From Candidatus Fluviicola riflensis (GTDB taxonomy: Bacteria > Bacteroidota > Bacteroidia > Flavobacteriales_D > Crocinitomicaceae), in contig CP022585.1 of NCBI GenBank assembly GCA_002243285.1, forward strand, positions 4,328,641 to 4,392,640: a stretch of DNA of 64,000 nucleotides, read 5' to 3'. Positions 51,960-59,687 of the stretch are shown piece by piece (within the stretch, counting starts at the first letter, position 1; every line of letters begins with the position of its first letter). The notes under the pieces were generated by a model. The model was not told the DNA's origin and made no database searches. It saw only the letters and a program-made list of their open reading frames with translations. A program made the translations under genes and the position numbers.

Positions 51960-52092
51960 GGGATGAAATTTGGTTCAAAATTACGGCTTATTTACGGGAT
52001 CGTGTGTGAACAGCCGAAAAAACGGAGATTTTACATTGAGACAACTTCCACAATAAATGGTAATAGCTATATTTACCGAATCAATTGACGTC

Positions 52093-53076
52093 ATGGAGAA
52101 ACTGATAACTGCTTTCCCGCAGAATATTACGGATGCGCTCAACATAGCAGCGAATATTAAATTGCAACCTTCCAAACACCGCATCGAAAATGTGGTGATT
52201 TGCGGAATGGGTGGCTCCGGAATTGGCGGAAAATTAGTTGCTCAGTGGACGCAGGCAGAATGTCCGGTTCCCGTATTTTCGTTCCAGGATTATCATTTAC
52301 CCGCTTTTGTTGGCCCGCACACGTTGGTGATCGGTTCTTCTTATTCGGGCAATACCGAAGAAACACTTATCGCGGTTGAGGAAGCGCATGAACGCGGAGC
52401 ACACATTGTGGCGATCTGTTCCGGAGGACAAATCCAGGAATTCTGCTCAGCTCACAACTATGATTGCATCGTTGTTCCGGGTGGAAATCCGCCACGTACT
52501 GCAGTTGGTTTCTCAATAGTACAATTAACCGCTATTTTCGTGCAATTGGGATTGGCTTCTGCTGACCGGATGACGGAAATCGAGTCGGGAAGAAAACTGA
52601 TCGTTTCCGAACTGGATGTCATTCACGCCGAAGCGAAAAAAATTGCGGCATTCCTTCATGGTAAAGTTCCTGCGATTTATGCCGGAGCCAATTACGAAGC
52701 GGTTGCCGTTCGAACGAAACAACAATTCAACGAAAACTCCAAAGAACTTTGCTGGCAACACGTGATCCCGGAAATGAACCACAACGAACTCGTTGGCTGG
52801 GGAGGTGGTGATGATCGTTTTGCGGCGTTGTTCCTGCAAACCGGTGATTTAACGCCACGCAACCAACGTCGTTTTGACATTTCGGTTGAGTTGGTGAGTG
52901 CCAAAACAAAACAGATTCACATTGCCCACGCCAAAGGCTCCAACCAGATCGAACGCAGCTTGTACCTGATTCACCTCGTAGATTGGGCTTCTTTATACCT
53001 TTCTGATCTGAAACACGGTGACCCTATGGAAATTCGTGTGATTGACTACTTGAAAGACGAACTCTCAAAATTGTAG
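52093..53076 (+). CDS. Bifunctional phosphoglucose/phosphomannose isomerase
   Basis: A 327-residue SIS-domain isomerase. The start MEKLITAFPQNITDAL (52093) matches the usual N-terminus, and a TATATTTA box lies upstream of it. Motifs: VICGMGGSGIGGKL, VIGSSYSGNTEETL, GGNPPRTAVGFSI and the hallmark PEMNHNELVGWGGG of the bifunctional PGI/PMI family. It interconverts glucose-6-phosphate or mannose-6-phosphate with fructose-6-phosphate. Confidence 0.9.
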   Translation: MEKLITAFPQNITDALNIAANIKLQPSKHRIENVVICGMGGSGIGGKLVAQWTQAECPVPVFSFQDYHLPAFVGPHTLVIGSSYSGNTEETLIAVEEAHERGAHIVAICSGGQIQEFCSAHNYDCIVVPGGNPPRTAVGFSIVQLTAIFVQLGLASADRMTEIESGRKLIVSELDVIHAEAKKIAAFLHGKVPAIYAGANYEAVAVRTKQQFNENSKELCWQHVIPEMNHNELVGWGGGDDRFAALFLQTGDLTPRNQRRFDISVELVSAKTKQIHIAHAKGSNQIERSLYLIHLVDWASLYLSDLKHGDPMEIRVIDYLKDELSKL

Positions 53077-53100
53077 ACAATTTTGAAATTGAAAAGTTAT

Positions 53101-53172
53101 AATTGAAAATTGAAAAGGGGAGTCTCAGTATAATCTGAACTCCCCTTTTCAATTTTACATTTTCAATTTACC
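53101..53172. terminator. Strong hairpin terminator with AATTGAAAAGGGGAGT arms
   Basis: A perfect 16-bp stem (AATTGAAAAGGGGAGT at 53108-53123 with 53139-53154), loop of 15 nt, flanked by further AATTGAAAAT and ATTTTCAATTTA extensions. It serves the convergent isomerase and lipoprotein genes. The arms recall the hairpin at 62511. Confidence 0.8.
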
Positions 53173-53190
53173 ATTCAATATCAAGCATTC

Positions 53191-53991
53191 TTACTCATCT
53201 GCAAACTCACCCCCAAGGTAAACCTGGAACTCAAACCCGCTTTGGTCGGTATGTTTCTGATAATTCACGCGTAGTTTTTTGCCGATGTATTTCTCCTGGT
53301 TGCTCGAAAGTGTCATGATCAACGGATCTTTAAAGTCGCAACGCAACGCACTGTGAAATCCGTCAGGATTGTTTTCGCCAACGCTCATGTAACTCATTTG
53401 GTCTGAATCGATGAAGCCCTGGAACGTTGTTTCGAATTCCTTTTCCTGGTTGAGTGCGCGCATGGCACGGGCCATACTGATTCCCGACAACCCAACAGGT
53501 TTGTATTTCATGGTTTCAACCACTTCCTGGTAATCACCTCTGCGCTCTTTGGTTTTGATCACTTTGCCTTTTTCGTCGTAATACGAAACGCGGTCAACGA
53601 ACTGAGGTTTGGCCCCGGTTACATCGTCGAATTGTTCAACGGTAACAAACGGTTTTCCATCGTTGAGGTAATACAATCTGCGGCCACTGTTTTTGCCGTT
53701 TCCTTCGCTGAAAAACTCTTCGATTTTCAGGATGTGATTTTCTGAGTTCATGTGGCCATCGACCTGGATACTTTCTCCGGCTTCTCCTTTGGAATAGTAC
53801 AACGAACTGGCAACGATTCCGGCCTGGTTGACGATTGCGTCAATTTCAACCACGCGGTTGTCCATTTCAACTTCGTTTTTAAAGCTGACAACCACTTCCG
53901 CCTTTTCCGTTTTTTTCGCGGGTTGTTCTTTCTCAGCTGCACCGCCACAAGCAGTAAGCACCAACATCAGGGGGAAAATATACTTTAACAT
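53191..53991 (-). CDS. Lipoprotein of unknown function
   Basis: A 266-residue lipoprotein. The start MLKYIFPLMLVLTACGG (53991) gives a lipobox LTAC with lipidated Cys near residue 15. The rest is polar and rich in Asp/Glu/Lys with long beta-type segments (FKNEVEMDNRVVEIDAIVNQAGIVASSLYYSKGE, GRRLYYLNDGKPFVTVEQFDDVT). No family was recognised. A longer frame to 54048 has no better start. Confidence 0.72.
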   Translation of the reverse strand: MLKYIFPLMLVLTACGGAAEKEQPAKKTEKAEVVVSFKNEVEMDNRVVEIDAIVNQAGIVASSLYYSKGEAGESIQVDGHMNSENHILKIEEFFSEGNGKNSGRRLYYLNDGKPFVTVEQFDDVTGAKPQFVDRVSYYDEKGKVIKTKERRGDYQEVVETMKYKPVGLSGISMARAMRALNQEKEFETTFQGFIDSDQMSYMSVGENNPDGFHSALRCDFKDPLIMTLSSNQEKYIGKKLRVNYQKHTDQSGFEFQVYLGGEFADE

Positions 53992-54124
53992 ATGCTTCGT
54001 TTTTTGACTAAATGCCATCGGATCGTAAAAGTAACAGGAATATAACAATAGTCCATGCGATTTTTCGGCAATTTAGCAGTGCCAGTGGCTGAAACCGTTG
54101 GTATTACTACCTGAAAATAGTTTT

Positions 54125-55018
54125 ATGGAAACAATTCTCATCGCCGGCGGAACCGGTTTAATCGGTCAGGAATTAACTGCTTACTGGCAACAACAAGGGC
54201 ATACCGTTCGCCTGCTGACACGACAAGCGTCCAACCCAAAAACTGGCCGTTATCACTGGAATCCGCAAACATCGGAAATGGATATTGCCGCTTTGGAAGG
54301 TGTGACGGTTTTGGTGAATTTATGCGGGGCAGGAATCACCGATAAACGCTGGACCAAATCCAGGATCCGGGAGTTGTTTGATTCGCGGGTCGGGACCACG
54401 GCTTGTTTGTGGCAGCACGCGCAGTCTTCCCCAACGCTGAAACGCTACCTATCAGCTTCGGGAGCGATTTGCTACGGTTTTGAAGACGATACAAAAACCT
54501 ACACCGAAACCGATCCGTTCGGCACCGATTTATTGTCGGTCATTACCCGCGACTGGGAGGCTGCAGCCGATCTTTTTGCCGAAAAATGCCCGGTCACCAA
54601 AATCCGCATCAGCGCGGTGATTTCCGGAAAAGGTGGCGCCGTTCCGACCATTGCCAAACCCATCCGTTGGGGATTCGGAACCATTCTCGGTTCGGGTAAA
54701 CAAGCCATGCCATGGATTCACATTCACGACCTGGTCCGCGTGTTTGACTGGACGCTTACCCACAACTTATCGGGCGCGTATCACGCCTGTGCAGACAATA
54801 CGGATAATGCTACGCTTACGCGTGCCATTGCGAAAGCGTTGGGCAAAAAGATTTGGCTTCCGAAAGCACCGGGATTTGTGCTGAAACTGGCGTTGGGGAA
54901 AATGTCAGTGATGGTGCTGAAAGGATTGAAGGTTTCGAATGGGAAGTTGGTGGGGACGGGGTTTGGGTTTGATTATCCAGAAGTGGAGAGAGCGGTGAGG
55001 GAGGTGATTTTGGGGTAA
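54125..55018 (+). CDS. TIGR01777 family NAD(P)-binding protein (YfcH-like)
   Basis: A 297-residue extended short-chain dehydrogenase-like protein. The nucleotide motif is LIAGGTGLIGQELTAYW near residue 4; other family segments are VNLCGAGITDKRWTKSRIREL, LSASGAICYG and PWIHIHDLVRVFDW. The substrate is unknown, as for the whole family. The start at 54125 is an ATG followed at once by the Rossmann strand. Confidence 0.9.
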   Translation: METILIAGGTGLIGQELTAYWQQQGHTVRLLTRQASNPKTGRYHWNPQTSEMDIAALEGVTVLVNLCGAGITDKRWTKSRIRELFDSRVGTTACLWQHAQSSPTLKRYLSASGAICYGFEDDTKTYTETDPFGTDLLSVITRDWEAAADLFAEKCPVTKIRISAVISGKGGAVPTIAKPIRWGFGTILGSGKQAMPWIHIHDLVRVFDWTLTHNLSGAYHACADNTDNATLTRAIAKALGKKIWLPKAPGFVLKLALGKMSVMVLKGLKVSNGKLVGTGFGFDYPEVERAVREVILG

Positions 55019-55077
55019 CGTTAAGTTCGAATTTAGGCTATAGAAGAAATAATCTATGTTCGATTAGGTTCTTTCAA

Positions 55078-55494
55078 TCAATTTGGTTTAAATACAAGAT
55101 TCTCTTCTAACACTCCTTTTAGACCAGATAAATTCATCGTAGGTAAAATAATTGAATTAAACCCGCTCAATGAAGTAAGTGCAGTGATATAAGATCTTAA
55201 GTATGGAAATAATATCGCGGGAGCATTCAAGCACAAAAATTGCTTGATTTCTTCCACTTCACCTTCAAATGAAAATAACCCCATGATATCAACCTCTATA
55301 GCAATTCCTTCTTTGTTATCTTCAAATTGAACAGATAATGTGAGTTGAAATTGATTTGCTTCTAGATTTATAACTCCAAAAGGTTGAATTGTGAATTTTT
55401 CGGATGGCTCTGGCTCATTGTCCTTATCAAATTTAATAAACATTGATTTTACAACAAGAGCCTCGTGAAACCGGAAACCAGAACTCTTAAGCAT
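55078..55494 (-). CDS. SecB-like chaperone of a toxin-antitoxin-chaperone module
   Basis: A 138-residue protein. The C-terminal half carries the SecB-like signature LNAPAILFPYLRSYITALTSLSG followed by SIILPTMNL, the region that in SecB forms the tetramer interface and substrate groove. The N-terminal half is beta-rich. Two features point to the TAC role rather than general secretion: it overlaps the upstream small gene by 8 nt (stop TAA of that gene past its start), and a toxin-like gene lies just before. In TAC systems the chaperone protects the antitoxin. The gene is AT-rich like the rest of the island. Confidence 0.85.
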   Translation of the reverse strand: MLKSSGFRFHEALVVKSMFIKFDKDNEPEPSEKFTIQPFGVINLEANQFQLTLSVQFEDNKEGIAIEVDIMGLFSFEGEVEEIKQFLCLNAPAILFPYLRSYITALTSLSGFNSIILPTMNLSGLKGVLEENLVFKPN

Positions 55495-55786
55495 AAGAAC
55501 AGTTATTAAAAAAAGAAAGGGCTTCTGAAACGAAACCCTTATTTACCTCTCTTACAAAAACTGGTCTACGTTCTTCAACAGGAAGCACATTAACCCAATT
55601 TTTATTTTGTGAATTAATTACTTCTTTAAATATACCAAGTAAGTCAAACACAAAATAATTATTCAAATCAGAATATGATGTTTTTGGAACGATCAACCCA
55701 ATTTGATTTGCTTTCAGTTTAACCTGCTCGGATGTCGAATTATTCAACTCTTCGAAAGCTTTTGAAATAAAATTGTATGTTTCCAT
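55487..55786 (-). CDS. Candidate antitoxin of the TAC module
   Basis: A 99-residue protein with no recognised family. It has mixed polar and hydrophobic segments (METYNFISKAFEELNNS, FVFDLLGIFKEV) and an aromatic, hydrophobic C-terminal tail (SEALSFFNNCSYA). In known TAC antitoxins a C-terminal stretch is the chaperone-binding, otherwise unstable, part, which would fit. It starts 13 nt after the toxin stop and overlaps the chaperone start by 8 nt. The antitoxin call rests on position, size and the neighbours, not on a domain. Confidence 0.65.
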   Translation of the reverse strand: METYNFISKAFEELNNSTSEQVKLKANQIGLIVPKTSYSDLNNYFVFDLLGIFKEVINSQNKNWVNVLPVEERRPVFVREVNKGFVSEALSFFNNCSYA

Positions 55787-55799
55787 ATTGCAAATATAT

Positions 55800-56351
55800 T
55801 TATATATTACTTGATATCTTTAAAAATTTGCTTTGATTGGCAATCTTGGTGTTGCATTTTACAGAGTATATTGTTTTTGGTCGATCATCAATCCAACTAT
55901 TCTTTCCAAGTTCATTTAAAAAAAGATGCTGTTTGATAGAACTATAATTACCTACACATTTAACAACCTTTATTTTACCAAGAGTACTAGAAAAATACTC
56001 AAACAGAGTATTTAAAATTGTTCCTAATGGTTGAATCATATCACAGCCTAACTTATTACAAAACGCACGCCACAAAATTTGTATCTCCGTTATTTTATCT
56101 TTATCTGTTAAATCTAAAATATCACTATCTAAGAGAATACTTGCTTTCGCTATCCAACAGTGGCTCAATATGGAATCTTTTATTTTTTTTTCCGCCCAAA
56201 ATTTGGCATTCGCTTGGTTATCCCAGAAATACATGCCTTTTCCCATATAATGAGTGTCTTTTGATATTTGTAAAATACGATCGTTCACAAAAGATTCAAT
56301 TTTATCATCATAGTTAGCATGATAACCCACAATATTTGGTATCAATTCCAT
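55800..56351 (-). CDS. Probable ADP-ribosyltransferase toxin of a TAC module
   Basis: A 183-residue protein with a PARP-like ART pattern. The N-terminal GYHANYDDKIESFV holds the H of an H-Y type core (the YHG/YHA element of strand 1). THYMGKGMYFWDNQANAKFWAEKK has the G.G.YF element with the Tyr and the A..WA helix typical of small bacterial ART proteins. Strand IAKASILLDSDILDLTD follows. The last catalytic position (E/D/Q) cannot be fixed by eye. The gene is first of toxin-antitoxin-chaperone order, reading leftwards, and is strongly AT-rich. An ART-toxin with a SecB-like chaperone matches the CmdTAC defence design, whose toxin modifies mRNA. Confidence 0.72.
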   Translation of the reverse strand: MELIPNIVGYHANYDDKIESFVNDRILQISKDTHYMGKGMYFWDNQANAKFWAEKKIKDSILSHCWIAKASILLDSDILDLTDKDKITEIQILWRAFCNKLGCDMIQPLGTILNTLFEYFSSTLGKIKVVKCVGNYSSIKQHLFLNELGKNSWIDDRPKTIYSVKCNTKIANQSKFLKISSNI

Positions 56352-56507
56352 ATTAAAATCTATACAGTGAAGAATTAAATAGTGTTTTTTGGTTTCTTAC
56401 TGTAAATCTATAATTAATTTGGTTTCTCATTTCAATTATAATCCACTATCTGAAAAATATGTGGTTTCCCGCAATAATTGTTGCGCTAAACCACAACAAT
56501 GCGTCTT
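56352..56507. other. Gap with strong hairpin upstream of the TAC module
   Basis: The segment 56461-56494 forms a near-perfect hairpin (GTGGTTT with AAACCAC outside, GCAA with TTGC inside). Read on the minus strand it follows the coiled-coil gene and could terminate its transcription. A TAGATTTT sequence close to the toxin start (minus strand) is one base off TAnnTTTG. Confidence 0.55.
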
Positions 56508-57239
56508 TCATTTCTTAAGATAAAGTTTAACCAAACCTAGAAATTCGTCCTCAATAGGTTTCACTTTAAAATATTCAATGTTTCGTAATTCCATATAATT
56601 ATTAAACAAATCACTTTCTTCGTTCTTATATCGTTTCATATCTTCCAAACTTTTGTTTAAATATTCATTAGTTTGATTCGTCGCCTTAGCTAATATCAAA
56701 TACTCCTCTAATATGTCTTTTTGATTCTCTAAATTGTGTTGTAGTTGTAAAAATTTTGCACTAGCCCAATTATGAAAACTAAGTATTTCGGAATAAAGTT
56801 TTCTCGAAAGATTAATCAATTCTTTATCTTCAACTAGCAATTCTACTTTTGATTTTGCAATTCCTGCTTTTGCAAAAAATTTCGAGATTTCAATTCTTGT
56901 TTGCTTTAAAGATTCAATATTTGCCGTAGAATAATTGCCAAATCCAACTTCAAGGATCGAATAGAGCCATTCGCTTGTGGTTCCATGAAAATTTACAATC
57001 GCATTTCTTTCTTCGGTACGATAAGAAATCTCATTATTTAATATCCTTTGCAATTCTATTTTAAGAATCTCTTGTTCTTGGATAAATTTATCTTTAACCG
57101 ATTCAACTTCTTTTGTTAGTTGCGATAAATCTTCCTGTAGAGCGGCACTTTTCCCCTTTTCAGTTAAATAACTTTTAAAAAAGGCCAAATAAACTGCCAC
57201 AACAAGTAATACTATTTCTAAAAATATCTCTGTATTCAT
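56508..57239 (-). CDS. Membrane-anchored coiled-coil protein in the island
   Basis: A 243-residue protein. One transmembrane helix lies near the N-terminus (~5-22: IFLEIVLLVVAVYLAFF), followed by a coiled-coil region (~28-75: LQEDLSQLTKEVESVKDKFIQEQEI) and a mostly helical C-terminal domain (~85-240). The topology is N-out or N-in single-pass with a cytoplasmic helical domain. No family was recognised. AT-rich codon use is like that of the TAC genes. It may be an accessory or separate defence factor; no function is claimed. Confidence 0.75.
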   Translation of the reverse strand: MNTEIFLEIVLLVVAVYLAFFKSYLTEKGKSAALQEDLSQLTKEVESVKDKFIQEQEILKIELQRILNNEISYRTEERNAIVNFHGTTSEWLYSILEVGFGNYSTANIESLKQTRIEISKFFAKAGIAKSKVELLVEDKELINLSRKLYSEILSFHNWASAKFLQLQHNLENQKDILEEYLILAKATNQTNEYLNKSLEDMKRYKNEESDLFNNYMELRNIEYFKVKPIEDEFLGLVKLYLKK

Positions 57240-57363
57240 AATAATGCTGAATAGATATTAACTTAAAAGAATCCCAATATTATCATTGACCGAACCTCCC
57301 GAAGCTTCACGCGCAATCGTTTGCTCGCTCCATCTTTCAACCTGAGTCCGAGAGAAGCGGGTT

Positions 57364-58002
57364 TTACTTCTTTTTTAAAAGCCTTTCAATCTCCTCTTTC
57401 GTCAGCCCTGTAACGCGCATGATCTTTTCTATGGAATCGCCTTCTTTCAATAGAACTTTCGCCATCTCATGCTTCACCTTCAGCTTTTCAATCTCCACCA
57501 TCATGGCTTTGAGTTCGGCTTCGTGCTCGCCTACAATGCGGTAGGTATCGTTGTTGCGGAGCTGCTGCATGTAGCCCAGGTCTTCGAAACTGATGTAGGT
57601 TTCTTCGGTGATGATGAGGTGATCAACGATTTTGATCTGAATGATTTCACCGGCTTTGAGCATGAGGTTGGTCATATCGAGGTCGGGTTGCGATGGGATA
57701 GTATCACCCGACGGATGGTTGTGGACCAATATGATTTTTACCGCTGTTTTATAAATCGCCATGCGGAATACTTCGGGTGCGTTGACCTGCACGCGGTTTA
57801 CCGCACCAAGGCTAATGAGCTCGATGAACAGAATCTTGTTGTTGGTATCTAACCCAATGACCCAAAAATGCTCCTGGTTGCGGCGAATCTTGTTTTCGCG
57901 CAACAGCACCTTTTGCATAATGGCGTAAAGGTCTTGTGAATTGAGTACCTGAATTTTTTGTTCTTGTGTGAGCTTCACATTCATAGCGGTAAAAATAAGC
58001 AT
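57364..58002 (-). CDS. RadC-like JAB/MPN-domain protein
   Basis: A 212-residue protein. The JAB domain (~35-150) shows the metal motif in LVHNHPSGDTIPSQPDLDMT, preceded by VLLRENKIRRNQEHFWVIGLD and ELISLGAVNRVQV. The C-terminal ~55 residues form a charged helix-turn-helix tail (EKIMRVTGLTKEEIERLLKKK). The N-terminal helix-hairpin-helix of full RadC is missing. Such short RadC proteins are frequent in mobile and anti-restriction regions; the enzymatic function is unproven. A second ATG is at 57984. Confidence 0.87.
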   Translation of the reverse strand: MLIFTAMNVKLTQEQKIQVLNSQDLYAIMQKVLLRENKIRRNQEHFWVIGLDTNNKILFIELISLGAVNRVQVNAPEVFRMAIYKTAVKIILVHNHPSGDTIPSQPDLDMTNLMLKAGEIIQIKIVDHLIITEETYISFEDLGYMQQLRNNDTYRIVGEHEAELKAMMVEIEKLKVKHEMAKVLLKEGDSIEKIMRVTGLTKEEIERLLKKK

Positions 58003-58400
58003 TCCGTGACAGGTTCTAAAAATACGGATGTTTTGAATGTGAGGAATGCGGGTTGAAAGAAGTATTCAAGATGAAGGTGTTGAGAGAATTCCAAAGCTCA
58101 TTATGCTATAAGAGAATTTTAAGGAAGAACCACCTTTTGGCATTAAGTAACAATCGCAAGAGAACAAGGTGCGTTAAGCGTAACCGTCCGCCTCAGGCGG
58201 ATGAGCACAGTCATCGGGTTGTTTGCAAAACAATCCGTTAATGACGTTAGCGAGTTGGGTTGAGGTAGCATAACAAGTCGTAGTTCTCAAGATTGGAACT
58301 TACAGCCTTGATTTTTTGCCTACTTTTTTATCAAGAAAAAAATAGGAGAAGATTTAACTTATTCACGAGCGGTTTAGAATGGTGCAAAAGCATGAACAGC
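58003..58400. other. Gene-free region between island and HU/SPOR gene
   Basis: No credible gene. It contains a GC-rich palindrome TCCGCCTCAGGCGGA (58187-58201; same core as in repeat A3), an indirect string ACAAGTCGTAGTTCTCAAGATTGGAACT near 58273, and an A/T hairpin CCTACTTTTTT/AAAAAAATAGG (58319-58346). It could mark the edge of the accessory island. No integrase or att site was seen. Confidence 0.5.
58319..58346. repeat. Poly-T/poly-A hairpin
   Basis: CCTACTTTTTT with AAAAAAATAGG around a short ATCAAG loop. Simple, low-complexity structure that may be a repeat unit or bidirectional terminator. Confidence 0.5.
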
Positions 58401-59546
58401 CTACTTCAACACCCAACCCGTAAAACCTTCGGCTTTTAACTTCGGATTGAGTTCGTTGAACTGAGCGCCATCACCCGCACTAACACGGGTTAAATTTCCG
58501 CCGGGAAGAATTTTGGCATCGAAGCCTTTTGAGCGCAATGTTTTCACCAATTGATTGGCGTTGTTGGCATCGCTGAAACAACCTACGATGATGTATGAAC
58601 CGGAAGAAGCAACAGGAGCTACCGAAACAGGGGTTGTTGGTTGTGAAACCGGTTCAGGATCTGTAGCAACAGTCGTATTTCCATCATTCACCCGAACAGG
58701 CACAAACGTTTCATCATCCAGCGAGAAGGAGAAAACCGAAACACCTTCCGGGATATTCTCCAATTGTGATTGTGGTGCGTCACTCTTCGGAATGGTATAT
58801 GTTTTTGTAGAAGGCTGATAAGCCGCAACCGATTTTTTATGGAACGGATTAAAATCGCTCAGTGAAAGCATTCCCGACTCCAACACATCGGTTTTCATCG
58901 GAATCCACAACGAATAAAAAGCAATCGGGAGGATGGCCGCTGCCGCTGCATAACGCCAAACACGTACCGGTTTTTTCGGCATCGCAATGGCAATGATCGG
59001 TGCTTCGTTTGGTGTTTCTTCTGCTACAACTTCTATTTGCGAAGGCTGAAATTCAACCAACGGTTCTGTTAATGTTTCGCGCACCAACTCCTGGATGGCT
59101 TCGTGCGCAATTTTAGCTTCCACATCTGCCGATGAAACAAAATGAATGGCACTTAAACCATACGATTCCATCAGCAGGTTGTAAAAACGGTCTTGCTCAA
59201 AACACAAGTTGCGTTCCTGATCGAGGTACAAAAATCCCACACGATCAATGGAAATGCGCCGGCCGAGTTTCAATTGGTTGTCCCAAAGCAACACCGCGTC
59301 TGAAATTGCTGACTGTGCTTCGTTGTAAGGAACGTTGTTCTGATGTGCGAAAGAAGCGATCAGTAAACCGTCGTTATTGATGAGCTGGCGGTTAAACAAG
59401 ATGGCTTTTCGCGGCGGAGTCATGGTGCCGTTTGCAACATCGATCTGTGCACCAACACGTTGGGTAACAAACCCACCGAACGTTGGCACAATCACACAAT
59501 TGTGCTGCAATAATAAATCACCAATAATTCCCTCAACTGTCAGCAT
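58401..59546 (-). CDS. HU-domain and SPOR-domain membrane protein
   Basis: A 381-residue protein. Residues ~5-150 resemble two Bacteroidota-type HU (CCDC81-like) domains (IIGDLLLQHNCVIVPTFGGFVTQ, PPRKAILFNRQLINNDGLLIASFAHQNNVPYNEA). A single transmembrane helix (~200-216) follows, and a SPOR domain (~305-381: GSYIIVGCFSDANNANQLVKTLRSKGFDAKILPGG) lies at the C-terminus. SPOR domains bind denuded peptidoglycan at division sites, so a role at the septum or envelope is likely. The minus-7 box is unusually close to the start codon. Confidence 0.88.
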   Translation of the reverse strand: MLTVEGIIGDLLLQHNCVIVPTFGGFVTQRVGAQIDVANGTMTPPRKAILFNRQLINNDGLLIASFAHQNNVPYNEAQSAISDAVLLWDNQLKLGRRISIDRVGFLYLDQERNLCFEQDRFYNLLMESYGLSAIHFVSSADVEAKIAHEAIQELVRETLTEPLVEFQPSQIEVVAEETPNEAPIIAIAMPKKPVRVWRYAAAAAILPIAFYSLWIPMKTDVLESGMLSLSDFNPFHKKSVAAYQPSTKTYTIPKSDAPQSQLENIPEGVSVFSFSLDDETFVPVRVNDGNTTVATDPEPVSQPTTPVSVAPVASSGSYIIVGCFSDANNANQLVKTLRSKGFDAKILPGGNLTRVSAGDGAQFNELNPKLKAEGFTGWVLK

Positions 59547-59550
59547 GTCA

Positions 59551-59558
59551 CAAAGTTA
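59551..59558 (-). promoter_or_regulatory. Minus-7 box four bases from the HU/SPOR start (TAACTTTG)
   Basis: On the minus strand TAACTTTG is a full TAnnTTTG match ending 4 nt before the ATG at 59546. Confidence 0.55.
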
Positions 59559-59638
59559 CAAAAACAACCTGAATGTTTACGCAAATAAGCGGAAAGGGTT
59601 ACGTGTGGAAGCGTAATTTATTCTTCGCATCAGGTCAT

Positions 59639-59665
59639 AAAAAAAGCCGGATGTAAGCATCCGGC
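59639..59665 (-). terminator. Rho-independent terminator of the T9SS cargo gene
   Basis: On the minus strand GCCGGATG (59658-59665) and CATCCGGC (59646-59653) pair over 8 bp with a 4-nt loop, followed by seven T residues (59639-59645). Confidence 0.88.
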
Positions 59666-59687
59666 CTCTTTATAAAAGATTGTATGA

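Noticed and set aside
55078-55494. General protein-export chaperone SecB as the only role
   Set aside because: The overlap with a small gene and the toxin-like gene upstream, in an AT-rich island, fit a TAC chaperone better; housekeeping SecB remains an alternative.
58053-58241. A 62-codon plus-strand frame after the RadC gene
   Set aside because: Basic, low-complexity product with no domain, running through a GC palindrome.
58261-58315. Similarity of AACAAGTCGTAG to the 3' end of 16S rRNA
   Set aside because: Only a few bases match and no rRNA structure surrounds them.
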